64,000 bases of DNA, from NCBI GenBank assembly GCA_026418295.1, contig JAOABP010000003.1:1-64000 (forward strand), in the 5' to 3' direction. Position numbers and translations under genes: made by a program. Positions 1 through 7,794 of this stretch are shown here, piece after piece; position 1 is the first letter of the stretch, and the number at the start of each line of letters is the position of its first letter. The notes beneath the pieces are model-generated. The model was not told the origin of the DNA, did no database searches, and saw nothing but the letters and a program-made list of their open reading frames with translations. The stretch comes from Caldifarciminota bacterium (GTDB lineage: Bacteria; Hydrothermota; Tepidihabitantia; Tepidihabitantales; Tepidihabitantaceae).

Positions 1-328
1 CCGGACTGGACAGCCGGTATGTGAACGAGGGGCAGGCAAACTCAGTTACCAGCGGGATGATTACCGACGGCACGCTCCAGCGTGCGGATGTTGCGTCCGG
101 TTTCAAGGCGCCCTATGCGGATACTGCGGACTATGCCCGTGTGGCGCCGGCGGTGGACAGTGCCCGGATTGCGGGCAACTCCCACCGGCTGCAGGGCCGG
201 GACACCACCTACTTTGCCCGGGCGGTTCATACCCATGCCTATGTGGACAGTGCGGGTGGTGCTGAGCGGATCGCAGGACTTGCCCTCACCGGACTGGACA
301 GCCGGTATGTGAACGAGGGGCAGGCAAA
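1..328 (+). repeat. Direct repeat of about 40 bp within the fibre gene, 288 bp apart
   Basis: Bases 1-40 recur essentially unchanged at 289-328. The 288-bp offset is exactly 96 codons, so one whole protein module is duplicated in frame. More copies may lie upstream of the window. Confidence 0.85.
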
Positions 329-2285
329 TGCGATTACCAGTGGAATGATAACTGACGGCCAGGTTGCAAATGCGGACCTTGCAAACGATGCGGTCAACAG
401 CGCCAAGATTCAGGATGGCACAATTGTTAATGCCGACATTTCGGCAACTGCGGGTATCAGCGATTCCAAAATCGCTGGCACCGGCACAGTTGTTACCAAC
501 TTCAATGCCGACCTGCTGGACGGTTACCACGCCTCGGCTTTTCTGACTGCCGCCAGCGACTACGGCAGATACGGAGTTGCGACCGACCTGTATGAAGGGA
601 CCTCAACGCTGAGCGCCAGATATATCAATGAGGGGCAGACCGCTGGCGGTGATCTAACCGGAACCTATCCCAGCCCGACGATTGCCAATAATGCCGTCAC
701 CTCGGCGAAGATTCAGGATGGCACAGTTACCTCTGCCGATATTGCCGATGGCACAATTTGGGGAGAAGACCTGAGTCAGATGGGCGCTTCCACCGGCCAG
801 GTACTGAAATGGACCGGTTCCAGCTGGGCACCGGGAAACGACAGTATCGGCGGTGACAATGCCTGGGTCCGGGGCACGCCCGACTCGGTGCTCTATACTG
901 TTCGACCGCTGGGTATCGCCCGGGGTGGTGCTTATAATATGCTTTACGGCAGTAACCGCCGTACCCATACCAACCTGGGTTATGCCTGCACAACCGGTGT
1001 CAGCGGACAGGCTTACTCCTATTGCACGGTTGGGGGCGGGTATGGCAACCGGACGAGCAATGACTATGCAACAGTTGCCGGTGGTACATTGAATATAGCA
1101 AGCGGGCAATCATCTGCTGTCGGCGGGGGCAACTCCAATACCGCAAGCAACCTCTGCACCGCGGTTGCCGGTGGCCAGTCCAATAATGCCAGCGGACCCT
1201 GGTCAACGGTCGCCGGCGGGCATTCAAACACTGCCAGCGGCGGCTGTGCCACGGTTAGCGGCGGGACAGATAATACAGCAAACCAGTCCTTCACCACTAT
1301 TGGAGGAGGTTCAGCCAACTTTGCCGGCGGTCAGTATGCCACTGTTGGTGGCGGCAATGCCGATTCGGCAACCGGCTACATTGCTACGATCAGCGGTGGT
1401 TACGGGAACTCGGCTGCGGGCAGCGGTTCCACGGTCGGCGGCGGTTACTGCAATATTGCGAGCCACGATGGTGCCACAGTCGGTGGAGGCTACTTTAACA
1501 CAGCCGGCAGCGAAAATACCACAATTGCCGGCGGGTTGCGTAATATGGCAACCGGCTACACCGCCACGATCGCAGGCGGTAATATGAACATGGCGAGCGG
1601 TTATGCGGCAACGATCCCGGGTGGTTATGCGGATACCGCTGCCGGTAATTACAGCTTTGCCACCAACAATAATTCGTTTGTCCCGGCTTCATACTCCAAT
1701 TCGGCCGCATTCAACGGCGAGGTCGCCACTGCTTCAAACCAGACCCGGGTCGGTATCCTTTCCAAGGCGTCAGGTTCATTCACCATCGACCATCCCCTTG
1801 ACCCTTACGGCAAGATCCTCAATCACTACTTCGTTGAGGGACCGGAGATGCTCAATATCTATCGGGGCAGTGTTGTGCTCGACACCTCAGGTAAAGCTGA
1901 AGTCCGATTACCCGACTACTTCTCCGCGCTCAACCGCAACCCTCACATCCAGCTGACCGGCGTGGGCACAAGCGATGTGTATGTTGCGGAGGAAGTCCGG
2001 GGCAATACCTTTGTCATCGGCGGCAGGCCCGGTACCAAGGTCTTCTGGCAGGTGACGGGTGAACGGCAGGATATCTCCGCAGAAGTAACGAGACGGCTGA
2101 TGCCGGTGGAGCAGAAAAAGACCGGTGCGCTTGCCGGCAGGATGCTGGATGATGACTTTCTTGCCGGCTGTATGGAGCAGCTGGAACGGGAAGGCAAGGC
2201 GGACGGCATCAACTTCCGCACCGCTGCGGGCAGAGCCCGGTATGAGCAGATGAAGAACCCGCCGCGGATCAAACCGGTGCGGTAA
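3..2285 (+). CDS. Giant surface/fibre protein with YadA-head-like repeats (5' end missing)
   Basis: The reading frame is already open at base 3, so the gene begins upstream of the window. The part seen has three regions. Up to about base 800 there are tail-fibre-like modules (LDSRYVNEGQ, NADLLDGYHASAF). From about 1018 to 1660 there are roughly 15 units of 14-16 residues built on a GGGxxNxASG pattern, like the left-handed beta-roll of YadA-type adhesin heads. From about 1745 a conserved end module (SFTIDHPLDP, FVEGPEMLNIYRG, FWQVTG) follows, as seen at the C-terminus of many large bacterial surface proteins. A role as an extracellular fibre or adhesin is inferred; no membrane anchor is visible. 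It converges on msrAB, 15 bases away. Confidence 0.75.
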   Translation, partial: GLDSRYVNEGQANSVTSGMITDGTLQRADVASGFKAPYADTADYARVAPAVDSARIAGNSHRLQGRDTTYFARAVHTHAYVDSAGGAERIAGLALTGLDSRYVNEGQANAITSGMITDGQVANADLANDAVNSAKIQDGTIVNADISATAGISDSKIAGTGTVVTNFNADLLDGYHASAFLTAASDYGRYGVATDLYEGTSTLSARYINEGQTAGGDLTGTYPSPTIANNAVTSAKIQDGTVTSADIADGTIWGEDLSQMGASTGQVLKWTGSSWAPGNDSIGGDNAWVRGTPDSVLYTVRPLGIARGGAYNMLYGSNRRTHTNLGYACTTGVSGQAYSYCTVGGGYGNRTSNDYATVAGGTLNIASGQSSAVGGGNSNTASNLCTAVAGGQSNNASGPWSTVAGGHSNTASGGCATVSGGTDNTANQSFTTIGGGSANFAGGQYATVGGGNADSATGYIATISGGYGNSAAGSGSTVGGGYCNIASHDGATVGGGYFNTAGSENTTIAGGLRNMATGYTATIAGGNMNMASGYAATIPGGYADTAAGNYSFATNNNSFVPASYSNSAAFNGEVATASNQTRVGILSKASGSFTIDHPLDPYGKILNHYFVEGPEMLNIYRGSVVLDTSGKAEVRLPDYFSALNRNPHIQLTGVGTSDVYVAEEVRGNTFVIGGRPGTKVFWQVTGERQDISAEVTRRLMPVEQKKTGALAGRMLDDDFLAGCMEQLEREGKADGINFRTAAGRARYEQMKNPPRIKPVR
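1018..1660 (+). repeat. Short tandem coding repeats (about 45-48 bp period)
   Basis: Roughly 15 imperfect units each encode a T(V/I)xGGxxNxAxG turn. The DNA copies have diverged, so selection seems to act on the protein fold and not on recent expansion. Confidence 0.75.
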
Positions 2286-2300
2286 ACAGACGGAAAATGG

Positions 2301-3311
2301 CTACTGATCCGGGGCTCTACGGGACTGGAACGCAGAGTAACCGAGCGCCACCAGCTGCTCCTCAGGAATGAAGCGCAGGGCAGCAGAGTTCAGACAGTAG
2401 CGCCTGCCGGTCGGAGGCGGACCGTCATCAAAAAGGTGGCCGAGGTGGGATTCAGCATAACGGGACCGGACTTCAATCCTCAGCATATTATTCGTCCGGT
2501 CTTCACGGGTTAATATGTTTTCCGCCACCAGCGGCTGATAGAAGCTGGGCCAGCCGGTGCCGGAGTCAAACTTGTGCTCTGAGGAGAAAAGCGGTTCGCC
2601 GGAAACCACATCCACATAGATGCCGGACCGCTTCTCATTCCAGTATTCATTTTTGAACGGCGGTTCGGTTCCCTGCTCCTGCGTCACCCGGAACTGCAGC
2701 GGAGTGAGAATCTCTTTCAGTGTCTCAGGTGCCGGTTTGCGGTAACCAAGCCAGTAACCGGAACGCTCCGGGAAGAGCCGGAAATAGGGATGCTTCTCCC
2801 AGACTCTGTCCACATAAACTGTTCTGCCTGAACTCTGATGATAGGAGTGAAACCGCGCCGGACATTTGCGGTAAAAGTCCTGATGATACTCCTCAGCCGG
2901 GAAGAATTCCCCTGCCTGCTGAATCCGGGTGACAATCCGCTGCCGGAAGATCTTCGCCGCCTCCAGGCGCCTGATCCCCTCCGCTGCGAGCTGACGCTGG
3001 AGTGAATCTCGATAGAAAATGGCGGTCCGGTACTGGTGACCGCGGTCCGCAAACTGTCCGCCATCATCGGTCGGGTCAATGTTTTTAAAAAACACCTCAA
3101 GCAAACGCTCATAGCCAATCTGCTCAGGATCATATTCAATCTGCACCGCCTCATAATGTCCGGTTCTGCCGGAGCATACCTGATCATAACTGGGATTGCG
3201 GATTGAACCGCCGGTATAACCCGATGTCACCTGAATCACCCCGGGCAGTGATTCAAACACATACTCCAGACACCAGAAACAGCCACCCGCAAACATCGCA
3301 ATGCCACTCAT
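2301..3311 (-). CDS. msrAB: Fused peptide methionine sulfoxide reductase MsrA/MsrB
   Basis: Repairs both S- and R-methionine sulfoxide in proteins. The MsrA half comes first, with the catalytic GCFWC at residues 10-14. The MsrB half (about residues 200-325) has GTGWPSF and the catalytic Cys in [11 protein letters not shown]. The two CxxC pairs that bind zinc in many MsrB proteins are not seen, as in the zinc-free subtype. No signal peptide, so probably cytoplasmic. It diverges from a glutaredoxin-like gene, a possible reductant partner. ATG 3311 has no Shine-Dalgarno site but has TCTAAT six bases upstream; M6 (3296) is an alternative start. Confidence 0.95.
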   Translation of the reverse strand: MSGIAMFAGGCFWCLEYVFESLPGVIQVTSGYTGGSIRNPSYDQVCSGRTGHYEAVQIEYDPEQIGYERLLEVFFKNIDPTDDGGQFADRGHQYRTAIFYRDSLQRQLAAEGIRRLEAAKIFRQRIVTRIQQAGEFFPAEEYHQDFYRKCPARFHSYHQSSGRTVYVDRVWEKHPYFRLFPERSGYWLGYRKPAPETLKEILTPLQFRVTQEQGTEPPFKNEYWNEKRSGIYVDVVSGEPLFSSEHKFDSGTGWPSFYQPLVAENILTREDRTNNMLRIEVRSRYAESHLGHLFDDGPPPTGRRYCLNSAALRFIPEEQLVALGYSAFQSRRAPDQ

Positions 3312-3364
3312 TATTCTATTAGACCGGCAGCCTAATTCCTGCGGTTCCCAAAATCAATTTTATC

Positions 3365-3392
3365 TTGACTTGGGTCGCCTCGTGGTTAATTT
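3365..3392 (+). promoter_or_regulatory. Promoter for the glutaredoxin-like gene
   Basis: TTGACT (3365-3370), 16-bp spacer, TAATTT (3387-3392). Start is expected near 3400, giving a leader of about 26 nt that carries AAAGGAGG (about 3414-3421). This is a leadered example in a genome with many apparently leaderless genes. Confidence 0.6.
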
Positions 3393-3425
3393 TTGAACAA
3401 AATATCCTGAGCCAAAGGAGGTAAA

Positions 3426-3719
3426 ATGGAGTTCCACATCTTTGCCCGCGAAGGATGCAAACTGTGCAGTAAGGCACAGCAGGTCCTTGCCCGGCTCGGA
3501 CTGCCCTATCAGGTGCGCTATGTGGACGGACCGAACGCCACCCCCGAAAATCTCGCCGACTTTGCCTATTACGACTGGACCGACAGCCCGCCGCTGGTGG
3601 TGGCAGTAGAGGGGAATCGAGTTCTTGCCCGCTGGGATGGCGAGGCAATCGGCGATGAAACAAAGTCCTGGCATTTGACGCTGGAACGCTGGCTCGCCGA
3701 GCAGCGCTCCGCAGCTTAA
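3426..3719 (+). CDS. Glutaredoxin-like thiol-disulfide protein
   Basis: A 97-residue thioredoxin-fold protein with the redox motif CKLC near the N-terminus (EFHIFAREGCKLC) and the cis-proline region as SPPLVV, typical of the small glutaredoxin-like DUF836 group. A role in thiol-disulfide exchange is inferred from the fold. AAAGGAGG lies five bases before the ATG. It is divergent from msrAB, which needs a thiol reductant, so a functional link is plausible but unproven. Confidence 0.8.
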   Translation: MEFHIFAREGCKLCSKAQQVLARLGLPYQVRYVDGPNATPENLADFAYYDWTDSPPLVVAVEGNRVLARWDGEAIGDETKSWHLTLERWLAEQRSAA

Positions 3720-3744
3720 ACACAGCTCAGACTTATTACCCGCC

Positions 3745-4137
3745 CTAATCCCAGAAGTTTTCCATCAGACTGGGCAGACTGATCACGCCCAGAATTGCCA
3801 GCAGACCAAGCACCATCAGCGCCAGTGCTACCACCGCCAGCGAGATGATCATCATGACGCCGTTGATGATGAAGTAGAGTTTCAGTTTGCCGGTAAACTC
3901 CTCCAGCGCCTGCTCATCACCCTTTTCGACATACTCACCCGCCTTGTTCGCTGCGCCGTTAAGAATAATTCCCAGCCAGATGGGCAGCCATGCCCAGAAG
4001 ATGCCAAAAAGCGTCAATGCCTGCAGAATTCCGGCAACAATCTGCACTATTCCCAGGAGCTTGAGCCAGCCTTTCATCCCCTGGATATTGGATTTGATCC
4101 GGTCGGCACCGGCAATCGCGCTCACACTCGCTTCCAT
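3745..4137 (-). CDS. Small membrane protein, DUF5362-like
   Basis: 130 residues with about three hydrophobic helices (around 25-60 and 88-122) separated by a short charged loop (EYVEKGDEQALEEF). The layout fits the DUF5362 family, whose function is unknown. A strong AAAGGAGG precedes the ATG, and TTGACA with TATATG (15-bp spacer, 4156-4182) lies upstream. Nothing nearby suggests a pathway. Confidence 0.7.
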   Translation of the reverse strand: MEASVSAIAGADRIKSNIQGMKGWLKLLGIVQIVAGILQALTLFGIFWAWLPIWLGIILNGAANKAGEYVEKGDEQALEEFTGKLKLYFIINGVMMIISLAVVALALMVLGLLAILGVISLPSLMENFWD

Positions 4138-4189
4138 TTACCTCCTTTTTACCAGCATATAGAATTTCGCCCGCACTGTCAAACTCGGG

Positions 4190-4222
4190 ATTAAAATAAA
4201 ACGGGGCTCCGAAGAGCCCCGC
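4190..4222 (-). terminator. Rho-independent terminator of the OmpA-family gene
   Basis: Perfect 8-bp stem CGGGGCTC/GAGCCCCG (4202-4209 with 4214-4221) closed by a UUCG-type tetraloop on the minus strand and followed by TTTTATTTTAA. It sits 15 bases past the OmpA stop. Confidence 0.9.
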
Positions 4223-4236
4223 AGTCTGATTTTGTG

Positions 4237-6186
4237 CTATTTGCCTATCTCACCAATGACCACAAACTCCACCCGGCGGTTGAGCGCTCTGCCTTCGGGT
4301 GTGTCGTTTGGCGCCTTGGGCATACTCTCACCATAACCCTTCGCAATCAACCGGGCCGGATCCACTCCCATTTGCTGGACGAGATAATTGACCACCGCCC
4401 AGGCGCGCTGTTCAGAAAGCCGCTGGTTGTATTCATCCGAACCGACATTGTCGGTATGCCCCTGAATCTCCACCCTGATCGTCGGATTTTCCTTCAGGAT
4501 GTTGTAGGCAGCCTGGAGCGCCTCCTGCGATTCGGGAAATCTGATCGTTGCCTTGTTGAAATCAAAGTAGATTCCCTTGAGCGTGACCGTTGTCCCGACC
4601 TTGACGAGTGCAAAGTTGTGGGTCGCCGGTTTCCCCTCCTGGAGCACAACTGCCGCCGATTGATCAATGTAGCCATCAGCGTGGACAGTAACTGAATAGG
4701 TGCCGACCGGCGCTTCAATCACATAAACGCCGGTAACCGGCTCATTACTTACCTCGGTAATCGTATTACCAGTTGCCGCATCCCGGAGCGTAACCTTGGC
4801 TGCCAGCGGCTTCTCGGTGCCCCGGTCGGTAACTGTACCGGTCAGGACCGACTTGACCGTCAGCGGATTCAGAGTAAATGTCTGGCTGGTAATCTGATTT
4901 TCCCGGATCTGGATTGTGACCGTAGACGGGAAATAGCCTTCCGCACTGGCGGTGATTGTATAGGTGCCCACCGGAATGTTGTCCTTGCGGAATGCACCGG
5001 TATTCGGATTACTGCTCACCGGTTCAATACCACCTTCAGCAAATGCGATTGTTGCTGCCAGCGGTTTCCCGGTCTTGGCATCAGTAACCGCACCGGCAAG
5101 TGTGCCGTAGGTGACAAGCGGATACAGTTCAAACAGCACCGGCTCCTTCGGCTTGGCATCAACATTGACAAAGGTCTCAAGCTGCCGGTAGCCTTCAGCG
5201 GTCACCCGCACCTTGAGCACGCCGGTCGGCAGTTTCCTCAGCAGAAACAGCCCGCTCGCATCAACCGCCAGCGGCTTCAGCTTCGGATTGTCCGGAAACT
5301 CCACCAGCGCCGCGAGCGGGGCACGGCTCGACGCATCAATCACCTTGCCCGAGAACTCGCCGTAAACCACCGGCGCCCTGCGGAAGAACGGCGTGGCAAC
5401 ATTCAGTCCGAAAATCACCTCATTCGGCACCTGCTCACTCAGACTGAAGGTATAACCGAGTGAAAGCGCCAGCCCCCGGCGGCTGCCAAAGGTAATTCCC
5501 GGAGTCAACCGCACCAGTCCGTTCCCGGTATCAAAAATACCGCTCGAATTCGGTCCCTGCCGGGAGGTCAGTTCGGCAAAGAGCGCCAGCCCTTCAGCTG
5601 CCAGTTCCAGCCCGGCGCCATAATCGGTCCAGGAACCGGACTTCCCGTAGTTCAGATGTAGATTGGGCAGGGATGATGCCAGATCCTGAAAACGGAAAGT
5701 AATCAGACCCGCCCAGCTCAGGGTATCTGCGGTAAATGCGGACTGGTCAATCCAGCTCCGGTTCAGATCCCGGAAGAGAAATGTGTACTTTGCCAGCCCG
5801 CCCAGTTTTACCACCGGCAGATAGGGAAAAGACAGCTTGGCACCCGCCTTCAAATCATGCAACCCCATATCATAGGGACGGTCGCCGCTCAGTTCGGGTG
5901 CATACTGAAATATCCCCCCCCAGTTGGCAAAAATTTCAGCACCGAAAAACCGGGTAGAAACCGGTGTGTAGTGCAATGCCGGTGCCGGCAGATCGCCAAT
6001 GTAACCCTTAAAGCTGTTGTTATAGAGCGGATTTCTGCCCACAAGGTGTAGGGCCACATTCAATCCCGCCTCCTCGGTCTGGGCATCCTGAACCCGGAAA
6101 AGACCTCTGCCACCGCCAAATCCGGTATAGGCAAAGGCAGGAACCGCTGCTACAATGACAACTAAAATTACCGATAAAAAACGCAT
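4237..6186 (-). CDS. OmpA-family outer membrane protein with three carboxypeptidase-regulatory-like domains
   Basis: A signal peptide (residues 1-19, ending AFA) is followed by about 250 residues of beta-rich sequence that may form a barrel. Three Ig-like carboxypeptidase-regulatory repeats follow (about 275-530, each with a pattern like LAGAVTDAKTGKPLAA). The C-terminal OmpA domain (about 533-649) has the peptidoglycan-binding pattern (IQGHTDNVGSDEYN, LSEQRA, NRRVEF). It likely tethers the outer membrane to the cell wall. An AAGGAGG site precedes the ATG, and a strong terminator follows. Confidence 0.9.
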   Translation of the reverse strand: MRFLSVILVVIVAAVPAFAYTGFGGGRGLFRVQDAQTEEAGLNVALHLVGRNPLYNNSFKGYIGDLPAPALHYTPVSTRFFGAEIFANWGGIFQYAPELSGDRPYDMGLHDLKAGAKLSFPYLPVVKLGGLAKYTFLFRDLNRSWIDQSAFTADTLSWAGLITFRFQDLASSLPNLHLNYGKSGSWTDYGAGLELAAEGLALFAELTSRQGPNSSGIFDTGNGLVRLTPGITFGSRRGLALSLGYTFSLSEQVPNEVIFGLNVATPFFRRAPVVYGEFSGKVIDASSRAPLAALVEFPDNPKLKPLAVDASGLFLLRKLPTGVLKVRVTAEGYRQLETFVNVDAKPKEPVLFELYPLVTYGTLAGAVTDAKTGKPLAATIAFAEGGIEPVSSNPNTGAFRKDNIPVGTYTITASAEGYFPSTVTIQIRENQITSQTFTLNPLTVKSVLTGTVTDRGTEKPLAAKVTLRDAATGNTITEVSNEPVTGVYVIEAPVGTYSVTVHADGYIDQSAAVVLQEGKPATHNFALVKVGTTVTLKGIYFDFNKATIRFPESQEALQAAYNILKENPTIRVEIQGHTDNVGSDEYNQRLSEQRAWAVVNYLVQQMGVDPARLIAKGYGESMPKAPNDTPEGRALNRRVEFVVIGEIGK

Positions 6187-6239
6187 CCAACCTCCTTTTT
6201 TGGTTTATAAATGACTGCTGCGGTTAAAATCTTTTGCTA

Positions 6240-6812
6240 CTACTGTCCGATTCGGGTCGGATCGTCGTAGAAGTCCGAGACCGAAACCTCCATCTTGTTT
6301 GTCGCCTCTATAGGCTTGCCACTGGCATCGTCATAACCGGAGAATTTGAGCGTTGCCTCCAGAACCAGATAATCATATCCTGAAAGATATTCCTCCTTAT
6401 ACCAGGCGGAGAAAAGCTCAAAGGCACCGCTGACAATCTTCTTGCCCGTCGGATCCGACTGCACCACCACCTTGCACGGCACGGTAATGTTGGGCAGGGG
6501 CTGATAGAGCTCATCACCACCAAGCCGCTTGAAGGATATGGTGACCTTCTCCACATGTGCCTGATAAGGGGTCCAGGTCGGCAGCCCCGGTCCGATTTCC
6601 ACATACTGGAATTGCACTCCCACAACATCGACCGGCGTAACTTCAATTTCGGTGATATTGCCCTCCTCATCCCGCTCCTGTCCGTAATCTACCAGATCGG
6701 CATAATATGGCGATTCCACGGAAACAACCCGCAATGCATTTTCCCGCTGACAGGCTGGCAGCAGCAGGAGCGCCAGCAGACCGAGCGCAGAAACAAAAAT
6801 GATTCGACGCAA
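6240..6812 (-). CDS. Predicted lipoprotein of unknown function
   Basis: The best start is TTG at 6812: AGGAGG lies six bases before it, and translation from there gives a compact lipoprotein signal (LLALLLLPAC, Cys at residue 21). The in-frame ATG at 6830 overlaps that binding site and is less likely. The mature protein (about 170 residues) is beta-rich and resembles no family I recognise. Its promoter region overlaps the end of osmC. Confidence 0.75.
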   Translation of the reverse strand: MRRIIFVSALGLLALLLLPACQRENALRVVSVESPYYADLVDYGQERDEEGNITEIEVTPVDVVGVQFQYVEIGPGLPTWTPYQAHVEKVTISFKRLGGDELYQPLPNITVPCKVVVQSDPTGKKIVSGAFELFSAWYKEEYLSGYDYLVLEATLKFSGYDDASGKPIEATNKMEVSVSDFYDDPTRIGQ

Positions 6813-6861
6813 GGCAGTCCTCCTTTTCATTTTAATTATTTTAGACTCTTGTAAACTGTTG

Positions 6862-7296
6862 TCAAGCATTGGAACCCCCGGTATTTTCCAAAATCGTTAT
6901 CCGGAAGCTGACCGGACAGTCCGGACGGAGCATCGCCCGGACCGAGCAGTATTTCTCCTGCGAGAGTTCAACCGCCCGCTGGACTGCTGCCCGGTCAATA
7001 CCGGTGCCCAAAACAACATATTCCAGTTCGATACCTGTGAATACCCGGGGGTGCTCATCCCGCCTCTCTGCTCTTACATTTATCTCCAGACCACTAAAGT
7101 TCACCCGCATCTTCTTCAGCAGTGATACCACATCCATTCCGGTGCATCCGGCAAGAGCAATCAGCAGCAGTTCCATCGGTGTTGCTGCCGTATCCTTCCC
7201 GCCATGATCCGGTCCGGTATCCATTACCAGCGCATGACTGGAACCGGAGATGCCTACAAACTGCATCGCTTCAGTCCAGCGCACCTTCGCTTCCAT
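6862..7296 (-). CDS. OsmC/Ohr-family protein
   Basis: OsmC-fold protein of 144 residues. The conserved pattern is visible: TPMELLLIALAGCTGMDV with one family Cys, and a second Cys in SQEKYCSVRAML. Family members are thiol-dependent hydroperoxide reductases. This one looks like the YhfA-type branch, whose substrate is unclear. GGGAG lies five bases before ATG 7296. It continues the redox theme of msrAB and the glutaredoxin-like gene. Confidence 0.88.
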   Translation of the reverse strand: MEAKVRWTEAMQFVGISGSSHALVMDTGPDHGGKDTAATPMELLLIALAGCTGMDVVSLLKKMRVNFSGLEINVRAERRDEHPRVFTGIELEYVVLGTGIDRAAVQRAVELSQEKYCSVRAMLRPDCPVSFRITILENTGGSNA

Positions 7297-7306
7297 CAAT
7301 ACTCCC

Positions 7307-7747
7307 TTAATTGTTTTTTGCTCCCTGAAGAATCCACTGCCGGATCACCTCAAGCTTTTCCGGCGCCGGTTTTCTCCCGAATGGATGCCCCTTCTGAAGA
7401 TACAGAAAGAGGAGACTTGAGTCCGGCTTGCCCGGCACTACATTCGGGACCGAATCGGTGCCCCCTGCCATTACCGCCTCGTAGGAGTCCAGCGCATAAT
7501 TACCTGCCATATCCTCTTTTGTATGACAATCGCCGGCCAGTTCCCTGAGAATCGGAAGCACATCCCGCTGGAAGGAAACAGCCGGTGCGGGAGAAGGAGA
7601 TTCATTGACAGTTTCAGGGACCGTGACCGGGATCATCGGTGCCGGACTCTCGGCTGGCACAGTTTCCCGCAGCTGATTTTTGTTCTTTGCCGGGCAGAAG
7701 AGAAGAAAGGCGGTGCACGGAAGTAAAACCCGGTAAAGAAACTTCAT
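7307..7747 (-). CDS. Small exported cytochrome c-like protein with an AxxCH motif
   Basis: An N-terminal hydrophobic export signal is followed by a linker and one domain of the planctomycete-type cytochrome C (PSCyt1) shape: FQRDVLPIL, then AGDCH, then VVPGKPDSSLL, then IRQWILQGAKNN. The haem motif should read CxxCH, but the first Cys codon is GCC (Ala). The usual distal MPPG is HPFG. It may bind haem by one thioether with His/His ligands, or not bind haem. The promoter places transcription start about two bases before the ATG. Confidence 0.7.
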   Translation of the reverse strand: MKFLYRVLLPCTAFLLFCPAKNKNQLRETVPAESPAPMIPVTVPETVNESPSPAPAVSFQRDVLPILRELAGDCHTKEDMAGNYALDSYEAVMAGGTDSVPNVVPGKPDSSLLFLYLQKGHPFGRKPAPEKLEVIRQWILQGAKNN

Positions 7748-7756
7748 CAGTGTAAA

Positions 7757-7785
7757 AATTTACCCGTTTTCAGCCCGGGTGTCAA
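7757..7785 (-). promoter_or_regulatory. Promoter of the cytochrome-like gene (near-leaderless)
   Basis: Minus strand: TTGACA (7785-7780), 17-bp spacer, TAAATT (7762-7757), then nine bases to the ATG at 7747. No ribosome binding site fits in the gap. Confidence 0.65.
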
Positions 7786-7794
7786 GCAAAACAC

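Noticed and set aside
1018-1660. CRISPR-like regular short repeats
   Set aside because: Period and sequence translate in frame as YadA-type head repeats, with no constant repeat separated by unique spacers.
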